This document shows, in pieces, positions 11,111 through 19,799 of a stretch of DNA of 64,000 nt. The stretch comes from an uncultured Paraburkholderia sp. (lineage in GTDB: Bacteria > Pseudomonadota > Gammaproteobacteria > Burkholderiales > Burkholderiaceae). Where the stretch lies: positions 124,001 to 188,000 of the forward strand of contig CALNWN010000004.1 of the NCBI GenBank assembly GCA_940746715.1, written 5' to 3'. Position 1 is the first letter of the stretch. Each line of letters opens with the position of its first letter. The translations under genes and the position numbers were made by a program. The notes beneath the pieces are model-generated. The model saw only the letters and a program-made list of their open reading frames with translations, did not search any database and was not told the DNA's origin.

Positions 11111-11822
11111 GGATTTTTGGAACGATATTTCAGATTACTCACGTCGGCGCGCGGGCTCCGGCATCTTTTTTGTGCATGCCCCGCGGCCTTGCAGCCGTGG
11201 CCTGGCGCCCGAATTCTTCCTATTATTCATTGTATCGGAATAATTTTCCTCGGCGGCCCGAAGCTGTTCAAATTTTGCTTGACTTAGTCAGCATAACCAT
11301 AAAAAATGAAACCTCATTTCGAAAGAAGGTATCAGGCTTCGCACTTTCGTGCCGGTAACCCGGCCTTTGTGCGACGTGCGGAAGTTCGGTGAGTATTGTC
11401 CCGGTCCGCGGCGGCAGTCGGTGCCTTGCACCGCATATACCTGTGGTCGCCCGCCTGTTTTCGAAATACCATCTCTCAGGTTCTAGCACGGCCCTCGGAA
11501 TGGCTAGAACTTTTCAAGGCGGAACGTTAAATTCGCCATTCGGGTACAACAAAGTCTGCAGCATCCGGAATATTTGGTGTGCGGCGCACAATTTGTCGCA
11601 ATATGGCGCCTATATTGTCAAGTCGTCGCCGGAGTAAGGGGCTCAAGGAGACCATACAAAGGCCGCGACGTCGCGAGCTGTCAACCGAACGCGAGCATGC
11701 CTTGGCAGGAACAGCTAGTTTAGGTGTGCAGCTAAACTAGCCGATTCGCCTAATGATGTCCTAGGTTCCTGAGCCGGGGCTATGACCCCGCACGTTATCG
11801 CGGCATACAGCCGAATTTAACC
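11111..11822. other. Gene-free stretch at the left end of the defence island
   Basis: I see no supported gene in this 0.7-kb stretch. It contains the upstream region of the IclR gene and an abrupt change to more AT-rich sequence. I found no tRNA by eye. Confidence 0.4.
11714..11741. repeat. Perfect 10-bp inverted repeat beside the integrase remnant
   Basis: The arms gctagtttag (11714-11723) and ctaaactagc (11732-11741) are perfect reverse complements around an 8-base spacer. There is no following T-run, so it is not a typical terminator. Its place 80 bases before an integrase fragment suggests a recombination or operator site (inference). Confidence 0.5.
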
Positions 11823-12044
11823 TTGATTGTGAGTCGCAAGGGGTATTCCTATTCACTGAGTCTTAAGGTGCGTACGTCGGCTGCTGGAGAGAAGGTCGAC
11901 TACTGGGCAGCCGATTCACTTCAGGCCTACGTGACGAAGCTCTACAGCGACGCGGGACTGAATGGCGCTGCACCACATTCCGGCCGACGGTCCTTTGCAT
12001 CCCGCCTTGTCTATCGCGGTGCAGATGTGGAACCTTCGATGTGA
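11823..12044 (+). pseudogene. Tyrosine recombinase (integrase) C-terminal fragment
   Basis: The 73-codon reading frame contains GYSYSLSLKVRTSAAGEKVD and then PHSGRRSFASRLVYRGADVE, which matches the box around the catalytic HxxR of phage-type tyrosine recombinases. The N-terminal domain, the first catalytic arginine and the final tyrosine region are missing. It is a relic of the element that brought in the neighbouring island. Confidence 0.6.
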
Positions 12045-12121
12045 CTGCATCGAAAGTCGCATGAATGCATTTGGTCAAGTAGTCGCGGCTCAAGCCGATA
12101 TCAGGGAATCCGAGGATAAAA

Positions 12122-12412
12122 ATGGATGTGTTGTTTTCCGCCAATGCGGCAGTACAGGAAGTCGTGCCGGCGGTGGTGCAGCGTCACCGCGCCGCGGGTG
12201 TGCTCACGTGGGCGCTCCTGCACAAGATTGAGGCGGAAGTGCTCGCGCAGGTAGCAGGGACCGGCAGGCACAGCACACGCATTCTCGACTTGCTTCGTGC
12301 GCCTGCCGCGCTCGACTATCCGAAGGACGACCGACCGGTGTCGTTCGAAGGCTATGATTTTGTTCCAATTGTTTTCGGTGCGATTGATGACGCATGGCGC
12401 CGGGTTCACTAA
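12122..12412 (+). CDS. Hypothetical 96-residue protein
   Basis: I do not recognise the family. The ATG at 12122 is preceded by GAGG at a good distance. The protein (MDVLFSANAAVQEVVPAVVQ ... GAIDDAWRRVH) has no signal peptide or membrane segment. It lies inside the defence island between an integrase fragment and a stretch without genes. It may be a remnant of a larger island gene. Confidence 0.35.
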   Translation: MDVLFSANAAVQEVVPAVVQRHRAAGVLTWALLHKIEAEVLAQVAGTGRHSTRILDLLRAPAALDYPKDDRPVSFEGYDFVPIVFGAIDDAWRRVH

Positions 12413-12996
12413 TGACGGAAAGCATGGCGCGCGATAGGTTTCCAGTTGGACACGAACGGTACGGACGGGACACAGCCGCTGCTCTGCATGTGGGACATAC
12501 GCGATGCGCAAACCGGAGAGCTACGGGGCTGATACGTCGGTAACTCAAGTTTGAAATATCTGCAGTCAACCTCATTTAGGGCTGAACTATCGCGCCCGCT
12601 GGGGACGCCGCACAGCGGCCAACGTCCCTGATCGATCGACCCGCAATGCATATCGCGCATTCTTGGGAGCAGACACGCGACGTACAAACTTACCGGTTGC
12701 GCCTGCGTTTCGCGTGGGGCGAGTAGCCGCCGCTGGCAGCGTAATAGCGATCGGTTGCTCAAGAGCCTAGTGAGCGTCAACTACTTCAACCGGGTGGAGG
12801 ACGCAACTTTCGCAACCTCAACCTGCTGGATTGCCCTGCGTACTGACCAGCATGCCGGGTGATGTGGCGGGGGCTCGACCTCAGTGCCGTTCCCAATGCC
12901 GATTGAGACGTAGCAAATTTACGCAGTTCAGTGGCAATGGGCTGTGTTTTTATACAGTATAATTGCCCTCACCTGATAGTAGCGGGGGATGGCTTG
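12413..12996. other. Gene-free stretch inside the island
   Basis: No gene with a family match or a convincing start is seen in either direction. The last 60 bases are AT-richer (tttttatacagtataattg, 12947-12965) and look like a sigma-70 promoter for the gene starting at 12997. Confidence 0.4.
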
Positions 12997-13983
12997 ATGA
13001 TGGACACGTCGTTGATCGAAATCCGCACATTTAGCAGCCCAGAAGAGATTCGGGAACTTCCGAACTTCATCGAAGATAACCCGATCACAAAAGCCAGCTA
13101 TAAGCGGCTGATTGGTGACTATCGCTTTGGAGAAGAGGTTTGCTGCTGCGTCCAAAAAGACAATGGGAACCTTTGCCGAGAAGGGCATAAGCGGGGATGG
13201 GTCGCTGAACTGCAAGATGGGTCAGCGACGATTATCGGTAACCACTGCGCTCAAGAAAAATTCGGCGCTGACTCTCGTCTTATCAAGGATCAAAGTCAAT
13301 ACTTAAACGAAAAGCGTCGTCGTGAGCGGCTGGCCGGAATACTTGTCCAGATTGGGGAAAAGGCGCAGCTTCTTGAGCGCCTCGATCAACTTCGCACTAG
13401 CTTAAAGAGCCTCGAAAAGCGGACTCAGGCTTTCACTGCCGAGTTGAGTTCGTCTACCATGCGCCGCCTGCAAGACATGGCGAGGACGGGACAATCCAGA
13501 GTGACCTTCACGGCCGTGAAATTCCGAGCATACATCGACGATAACGGTCAGAGTAAACGTGAGCGGAGCACGTTTGAGCAATCGTTGGGCTCTCTCGATG
13601 GACTGGACTTGATCCAGCCGTGGTCGTATTTCACAATCTACGATGCGATAAAGGACGTTGGGCACGCCCACGAAGAAGCCGAGCAGCTTGGCCCCAAGCC
13701 TAAGAGCGCGGACGTCGATTCATTGGCTAACCGCCTGAACGAGTACGATCGCATACTCAAGGACGTGAATCGTCTACTCAATCTTGAGGCGGTTTTCTTC
13801 GCCAACAATTTTTTGCCGCTTTGTTTTCTTGAGACTGACAAGACCGAGCGGTATAAGGCCGCAAGAATCGCCATGCGTCGGTCCGGAGTCGTCGGGGGCA
13901 AGGATGAGGCCAAAGCATGGCTCGCGGCACAAGAAAAGGCCATCAAGCAGCAACTTGGTATTGACGTGATCGAAATACGCTAG
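12997..13983 (+). CDS. Hypothetical protein with N-terminal Cys/His cluster and coiled coil
   Basis: An intact protein of about 328 residues, starting at the ATG at 12997 or 13000 behind a GGGGGA ribosome-binding site; an upstream ATG at 12931 has no such site. Residues about 30-80 hold a Cys/His cluster (EVCCCVQKDNGNLCREGHKR, then IGNHCAQEKFG) that could bind zinc. A long charged helical region follows (LNEKRRRERLAGILVQIGEK, LRTSLKSLEKRTQAFTAELS), probably a coiled coil. I do not recognise the family. Its place in a defence island and its own promoter make an anti-phage or nucleic-acid role possible, but that is inference only. Confidence 0.6.
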   Translation: MMDTSLIEIRTFSSPEEIRELPNFIEDNPITKASYKRLIGDYRFGEEVCCCVQKDNGNLCREGHKRGWVAELQDGSATIIGNHCAQEKFGADSRLIKDQSQYLNEKRRRERLAGILVQIGEKAQLLERLDQLRTSLKSLEKRTQAFTAELSSSTMRRLQDMARTGQSRVTFTAVKFRAYIDDNGQSKRERSTFEQSLGSLDGLDLIQPWSYFTIYDAIKDVGHAHEEAEQLGPKPKSADVDSLANRLNEYDRILKDVNRLLNLEAVFFANNFLPLCFLETDKTERYKAARIAMRRSGVVGGKDEAKAWLAAQEKAIKQQLGIDVIEIR

Positions 13984-14200
13984 AAGCGCTATCACCCACT
14001 ACTCGCATTCGATGGCGGATGGCTGCCGACTGGCCGCTTCGGTGAGACTGTGGCGGACCTTGAAGGGACAGTCGGTGATACATAAAGGTAAGCATCTGAT
14101 TTGTAGCGTTCCCCGCCTTGCGTAGAAGATGCAATCATCGGCTGCGACGGACACGAGTGACCGACTGTGTCCACAAACAGCGGAGAATGGACACGGTGTC

Positions 14201-14401
14201 TCAGACAGTCGAGTTACCCGTATGGCGCCAGAACCGACGGCATCCATTGGAATGGAAACGATCGGTCTTCGAGCAGACGTTTGAACCCGGCGCCTCGGGG
14301 CCGCCCGGATCGCCCGCGACAACCACGTCAACGACATAAAGCGGCCGTTTATCCACATCAAAACTTCCAGCTTGTTGCATCGCTTCTGCTAGAACGGCCA
14401 T
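14201..14401 (-). CDS. Possible small protein overlapping the RT end
   Basis: A 66-codon frame starts at an ATG that overlaps the last codons of the reverse transcriptase gene on the same strand, which would allow translational coupling. No family is recognised (MAVLAEAMQQAGSFDVDKRP ...) and codon use is not decisive. It may be a chance frame. Confidence 0.2.
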   Translation of the reverse strand: MAVLAEAMQQAGSFDVDKRPLYVVDVVVAGDPGGPEAPGSNVCSKTDRFHSNGCRRFWRHTGNSTV

Positions 14402-15562
14402 GGAATCCGTTGGAACTCAGCGAGCTTCTGCGCGCCGAACGTGGGCTCAACTTGCGCGGCATAGGCGATGAGGCCCCTCAAGTGGTTTTTGAAACCAAGC
14501 ACAGCCGAGAAGTTCTTACGCCGTGCGTGAATAACGGGGCCTACTTCAGGATGCAGGCAGAAATGTAAATGCTGTTCGAGGCGCGATCTATATTCCCGGC
14601 ACAATCTCGGTGTGCTTTGGTCGACGTTTAGCCCAAGCACAATTTTCCTGGCACCCGGCGAGGCGATCGCAGTCTTCGCTGTGTTCGGCGAGAGCTCACA
14701 TTGTCTCATCGCTGAATAGACCTCTTGAATCACCTTTTGAGCGTTTGATCGCGAGAAATTTCGACTGGTTGTCGACAGAGCAATATCGTCCGCATATCGG
14801 GTATAGAACATGCCGTACCGCATCGCGATTTCGGCGACCTTCGTGTCGAGTCGCCGCGAGCACAGGTTCGCGAGGAGAGGGCTTGAAGGTGCCCCTTGCG
14901 GCAGCGTACCTTGACGCCGGTTCTGGTATGTTTCGATAGTCGGGTACTGGCGAGCAGTTGCGGGCGTTCGTGCGACAGTACCTTCGTGTCGGTTGAGCCG
15001 GAACGACTCTCGTGCAAAGGCGGGCCATCTCGAACGAAACTAAGGCCGGATAACCTGCTTCCCTGAAGATTCTATAAACCGCGCGCTCCGAAATTGCTTC
15101 GAAGAAATTCCGGATGTCCAGTTTAATAAGCCAGCGGCAGCCGCAATGAATGCCGATCTCTTCGAGGGGGCGGCTGTTTGGCGAATAGGCAATGCTGGCA
15201 GGATGCGTTGGCAAGTGTGACAGGATTCTGTCGTGAATAAACCTCTGTACTATGAGCAAGTCTGGTGCTGGCACGCAGATCGTACAGAGCTGCAGGCTTT
15301 CACCGGCTCTTGCTCGTTTCCTGATTCGGAAAAAACGATAAGGTCGTTTTGCTTTGTCGTCTTTTCGGGTTACATAAGCTCGCAAAGCCGCGTAGTTGAC
15401 ATTGCTTAAAACAGACAGGTGCCGAAGCGTGAACACGGGAGTAAGGTCACGGTTTGCACGGGTAATCGCGTCGCCGTAGCGGATTGCCTGATTTAAAATA
15501 AGAGGACTTATCCCCTCCGTGAGACCAATTTGTCGATAGTGCTGAGCACGCCAGATAGTCAT
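14389..15562 (-). pseudogene. Retron reverse transcriptase, one frameshift
   Basis: The enzyme copies the msd part of the retron RNA into DNA. Visible RT motifs in order are GCRWLIKLDIRNFFEAISER (catalytic Asp of motif A), VSFEMARLCTRVV, GTLPQGAPSSPLLANLCSRR (motif B), YTRYADDIALST (catalytic YADD) and KIVLGLNVDQSTPRLCREYR (thumb-side region, where retrons often have VTG). Total length is about 390 residues, usual for retron RTs. The first frame runs from the ATG at 15562 to about 15000; motifs B to the end lie in another frame (stop at 14389). One base change of register near 14995-15005 separates them. The ATG lies inside the a2 repeat of the upstream non-coding RNA, and no strong ribosome-binding site precedes it. 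The effector gene lies directly upstream of the RNA on the same strand. Confidence 0.85.
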
Positions 15563-15759
15563 CTACTTTGACACCCGAAGGGTGAGAATCGTCGCGGTCC
15601 GCAGCAAGGCTAGCGCAGTGGTACACAGCGTTGCGGATCGCGACGATGCTTACACGTTTGCGCCTGCCGCCTCGAAGGAGCACAAGGTATGTGTCCCGTG
15701 GCCACCCTAAAAAACAAGGCAGTCGCCGGGCATGTTGCCATGCCATCGCTAGATGACTA
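15556..15759 (-). ncRNA. Retron msr-msd non-coding RNA
   Basis: Read on the minus strand, this 204-nt gap between effector and RT has retron RNA architecture. The a1 repeat TAGTCATCTA (15759-15750) is perfectly complementary to the a2 repeat TAGATGACTA (15565-15556). After a1 comes GC, so the expected UAGC context for the branching guanosine is present. An msr hairpin follows (GGCATG-GCAA-CATGCC, 15744-15729). The msd is a long hairpin pairing 15647-15632 with 15603-15588 (15 of 16 pairs), with a further inner stem (CGCTGTG/CACTGCG). A small CACCC/GGGTG hairpin lies between msd and a2. The effector stop codon TAG is the first three bases of a1, and the RT start ATG lies in a2. The exact branch point and msd ends cannot be fixed by eye. 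Confidence 0.8.
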
Positions 15760-17105
15760 GTCCGGCGCCCTCAGCGACTGTGGATAGTACGGCAAGTCGT
15801 CCTCGGTGTGTAGTGTTTCCTGTGAGGTTGACTGTACACGCAGACGTCGAAGTTGATTGATTCCGTCGTCTGTTAGCCGATGTTGTTCACTTACCCAACC
15901 GTAGTGAATAGCAGCCTTCAGCAGGCGGCGCACGTCAAATCTGCGGAGATTGGTCCGAGCTGATATTGCGCTTTCATTTCGCGGCGACCGCGAAAGCGAA
16001 GCGAGTACAAGCACGAGCTTCTGGGCGTCGGGGTCGAGCCTACCAAGCCAGGAGGATGCGGCCAAGCGCGATTGGCCCATTTTGGCCAATTGGACACTGG
16101 TATCTACTTCATGCAGTCCGGTCGGGAGTGCATCGGCGACATCACCGATCGCTCGCCCCGGAAACAGTGGCTTCCATGTTGCGCTTGCTTTGTGAAGAAT
16201 GGCGGGGACGTTGTTAGGTAAGCCATGTGAGTAGGCAATCAAAACCCCCTCTCCGCCGAAACCAAAAGCGTTTGGCGCTGCCGCGGGATTATATCTCGTG
16301 CATAAATTCATCATGCGCTGTGCATCCATTTCATCGAAAGCGGTCGATATAGTGGGGCAGCTCAGTGACCAGAGAACTTTAGGCTTCATAGGGTGAGATG
16401 TCAGGAGCTTCTCACCACTGGTTGTCGACGCGAACGCGATAACTTGACAGGAAACGAGGTGCGAAGAGAACCAGCTTTTCACCGACGCGACACGCCAAAG
16501 CGACGAGAGGAATGTGCTTGCTTGTCTACCCGTTCCGATCGTATCTGTTAGAACGAAGAAGGCGCGGACTCTATGTCTTCGAATATCTTCGGCGGTCGGA
16601 TGAAGGAGATATTTAGATGGGTTTGCTCGCGCCAATGATGTAGCGATCGTCGCGATTGCGCCCTCACTGCCAACTTCCTGTGCATAGGCCCGGATGCTTT
16701 CCACGGGCTGGAGCGCAGCCCCATGCGCACGCCTAGGCCTCGAATTCTTCTCTTTGTAGAAACGTTGGAGGTGGCCACCTGGATGACGCAGTTCACGCTC
16801 AACAAAGAGGGCGACGGGATCATTGATTTTTGCCGCTTCTAGATCGACATTGGCCCGTAAGGAGGACGTGAACTCCACTGACGAGACCCAGAGCGAATGG
16901 CGTCGAGCAACAGGACTGCGTCAGACTGATCCGGGATGGCGAATTGGCTAATCCAGGCTAGCGCTTCTTCTGTCTGAGACAGTTGCATGTTCTTGTTGAG
17001 TTTATGGAGAAGACAGCTCAGTGGCTGCGAACTAGGTTGCATCGCCACGTCACCGAGAAGGCAACTTTTCGGTACAGACCTTGATTTTGCCACGAAACCA
17101 GGCAC
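15757..17105 (-). pseudogene. Retron effector: PRTase-winged helix protein, one frameshift
   Basis: The core of the protein is a phosphoribosyltransferase-like domain of the conflict-system type (PRTase-CE): RVRAFFVLTDTIGTGRQAS is the PRPP-binding loop. It is preceded by a helical N-terminal region (QTEEALAWISQFAIPDQSDA). The C-terminal 90 residues look like a winged helix (LRRFDVRRLLKAAIHYGWVS, then HRLTDDGINQLRRL). Retrons with a PRTase plus winged-helix partner are a known class (type III in the usual scheme, from memory). The N-terminal 60-80 codons lie in one frame (possible starts 17105, 17042 or 16988) and the rest in another; a one-base shift near 16888-16900 separates DAIR from LWVSSVEFTSSLRANV. 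The stop at 15759-15757 is inside a1 of the retron RNA. The gene begins 21 bases after the cREC gene. Confidence 0.8.
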
Positions 17106-17126
17106 CGGCCGCGGGGTGTGGCACGC

Positions 17127-17441
17127 CTACCCCCCTAGTCGGACGATGAGATATTGGGTGAGCAGGGCACGAATATTTTCTCTGCCTACCGGGTTCGCGC
17201 TATGAACGTTGAAATGAAAATGGGGAGGAATGTAGGCGCCTGCCGCAGCGACATCCAGTTCGATGAGTCGTTTGACGACGAGCATCGCCGTATCATCTCC
17301 TCCCAGGTCGTGATCGAACGAAATCTCGTCCGGGCAACCGTTCGTTTCGATAATCGAGATCGCCGTGGCCGAATCCCGAGCGATAACCCAGTCGGGTGAC
17401 GCCGGGTTTCGTATGTCGTCAATGAAGAGCCGGTATGTCAT
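17127..17441 (-). CDS. Cyclic-phosphate-processing receiver (cREC) domain protein
   Basis: An intact protein of about 104 residues, a stand-alone receiver-like domain. Key residues are the acidic pair in LFIDDIRNP (D8, D9) and the FDHDLGGDD motif (D43, D45), in the pattern of the cREC family that is thought to process cyclic phosphate ends in RNA-repair and conflict systems. It is not a normal two-component response regulator: it has no output domain and a short form. The ATG at 17441 (MTYRLFIDD) is preferred to an upstream TTG at 17453. It lies on the same strand 21 bases before the retron effector gene and about 120 bases after a DUF262 gene, so co-transcription with the retron is likely (inference). 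Confidence 0.7.
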   Translation of the reverse strand: MTYRLFIDDIRNPASPDWVIARDSATAISIIETNGCPDEISFDHDLGGDDTAMLVVKRLIELDVAAAGAYIPPHFHFNVHSANPVGRENIRALLTQYLIVRLGG

Positions 17442-17560
17442 CGAGCTCGGCAATCAGGTCGTCAGTCGATGACATAGAGGATATCGCATCGGCAGATCGA
17501 CCTGGCTTTCCGTGAGTGCGTCGTCCAATGTCGTGACCTGGAGTCTCAGACGGCTACAGC

Positions 17561-19799
17561 TTATAGTCCGGCATCGACCAGCGCCCGCATCAGATCCGCG
17601 CCAAGTCGGACTCGGTCCTGCGTATCGAGTTGGTCACCGCCTGCGTTGACGACCTTAGTGACCTTCATCAGGAGGTCCGAACCAATCGAAAGATCGGTGC
17701 ACACGCGGGCGAACGCCTCTGCTTTTATTGGATCAGCTGGGGCTCGAAGCTGCAGTCCTTCGGGAACGCACTGAATTTCTGTTCCGCTCGCCTTCAGACG
17801 CATCCGCCGGGGCTCTGTTTCGTACCCAGTAAACCATGGCTCCTCGACTGCGCTCGGCGTGCTGCTCGCGTGCTGGATCGCCGAGAGGTAGGGGTCCCGG
17901 TAATAACTGTTCATCTGGCTCTTGTCCAGCATGCAGACACTGTATCCAAGAGCGCCGTTAAGGCCGACGTAGATTCCAGAATTCCCCGCGCGCATCACCG
18001 GATATCTTACAAAGTACCAGCGCCAATCAAGTCCTTCGGCGTCGACCGTCCTGGCAAGCCACCCCGAGGTGAAGGACTCGAGCGCAGATCGGTCATCACC
18101 CTCGTATTCGGCAAGGGCGTCCAGAAGGTGACCTAGGACTTTGCGCGTCTCCGACAGATGTGCTCGACTCGCGCCGGTGAGCAACTCCCTCCACTGGGAA
18201 GAGTTGGAGCTCGAACCGAACTGGAAGAACCGTCGGTTGCGCGACCGCGAGTAGTCATCTGCGGCCAGCAACGCTGCAGTGAGACGGGAAAAATTCTGGT
18301 TGACGAAGATCTTGTGAAACGCTTTGGCCCGACGTTCGAAGACGGCCTCGTCCAGATCGAAAGCGGCCAGACACCCCCGCAAAAGCGGGTGGTCCTCGAG
18401 GCGAAAGAGATGTCGTGTGAGCGAGGGAGCACTCTCGAGCATCGCCGCTTTTAATCGCTCATCGCTCACCTGCGCCTGATTGAAAGCAGAGACGCCGTCG
18501 AGCTTGCCGTCGACGATAAGGGCCCGAACGTCGGCGAGAAGGGTCGGCATGTTGTCGGATCGAAGCTCGCTGCTCGATGCTTCGATGAGATTGCGCAGCA
18601 CACGTAGCCTCCGCGCGAAATCGGTTGTGCCTTCCAGACGATGAAGCACGACCGCGTAGAGAAAGAGCACACGTGGCCAGCTAAACCGCATCTGCCCGAG
18701 GCAGCACGCCGAAAACAGGTTGGTCGTCGCAGTGCTCGGCAAGCCGAACAGAACCACCTTCCGGGTATCATCGGAATCAACGGGCGATGGCCTCATCGAA
18801 AACGCCTCAGAGAACACTTTGTCGATGTCTGCATCGACCCAGGTGTCAAAGCATCGGATCAGGAAGTTCGCATGTATCTTGGCATTTGCGTTACCTGCAC
18901 CGTAGATGCTCTCCGCGAGCGAAGTGAGATTGCCGGAGGCAAGCCGGCCTTCGTGACATGCACATACATCTGTGACAAACTGCAAGTAGCGCATGAACAG
19001 GTCGTCGACGATGTCATCGCTTCCGTCTCGGAATGGCCATAGCAAATCTGCCCAGGAGCCATCGACCTTTCGTCCGAACTCGTCAACGCGATCCGGACAT
19101 GACCCCTCAAGGACCCGCTCGAACGTCGCCTTGAAATTCTCAAACGTCGTCAGCGGTTTCCCGCGCGAGTTCATTTTGATGTAAAGGTCTTCGCTCAAGC
19201 CCATTTGATCGATCGGCAGCAGATGAAACGATATCGCCGGGGCATCTGCATCTACGAGCCGGTTCCATGCGATGGAGCAGCCAACGGAGATGAAACGCTC
19301 GTGGATGGCTTCGAGCATCACCAGCATTGACTGGATCGTCGGGTCGTACTGCCACGTGTGCAGGAACCAGCCTTGGTCCTCGAGCCACGCGCACACCTTT
19401 ACGTCGACGAGTGGTTTCGATTTGACCAGGCATTCGCAGAAGCGCCGGGCGCTCGGTCGTGTGGCATACGCGAACTGCTTCCAGCCGTGCTCCTGCTCGA
19501 GTCGATCCGCGCGCCATGCGAGGTACCAGTGCAGGAGGAAAAGCGTCGTCAGGCGTTGCTGACCGTCCAAAGGACGAAGCGTTCCATCCACCACGTCGCC
19601 GTACACAAAATCGAGGCTAACGGCGTTCCCGGTCTCCAGGGCGTTCTGCAAGACATCCAGAAAGTTAGCACGGATCCGTGCGACTCCGTCCCTGCGCATA
19701 GTCACGCTGGATGATGGGAATTTCAATACGTTGCACTACCGGTGAGTTTGCCGCTCGACGTGCGAAAAGACCGTTGTAGGATGTGACGTAACTTTTCAT
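17561..19799 (-). pseudogene. DUF262 (GmrS/ParB-like) protein without HNH domain, one frameshift
   Basis: A protein of about 745 residues. The N-terminus from the ATG at 19799 reads MKSYVTSYNGLFARRAANSP and reaches IEIPIIQRDYAQGR, the first DUF262 motif (Q-R-x-Y). After a one-base shift near 19690 the second motif follows (RPLDGQQRLTTLFLLHWYLA). DUF262 is a DndB/ParB-like nucleotide-hydrolysing fold found in GmrSD-type restriction of modified DNA. Later parts (LYIKMNSRGKPLTTFENFKA, DDLFMRYLQFVTD) fit the family; no HNH motif is seen at the C-terminus. The ATG overlaps the stop of the preceding DUF262 gene (ATGA, 19799-19796), so the two are translationally coupled and probably work as a pair. 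Confidence 0.78.

Noticed and set aside
11111..11822. tRNA gene as the island attachment site
   Set aside because: No cloverleaf or conserved T-loop sequence was found by eye on either strand; a tRNA search would settle it.
14000..14400. Retron accessory protein downstream of the RT
   Set aside because: The small frame at 14401-14201 has no family match; the effector is upstream, so no downstream partner is needed.
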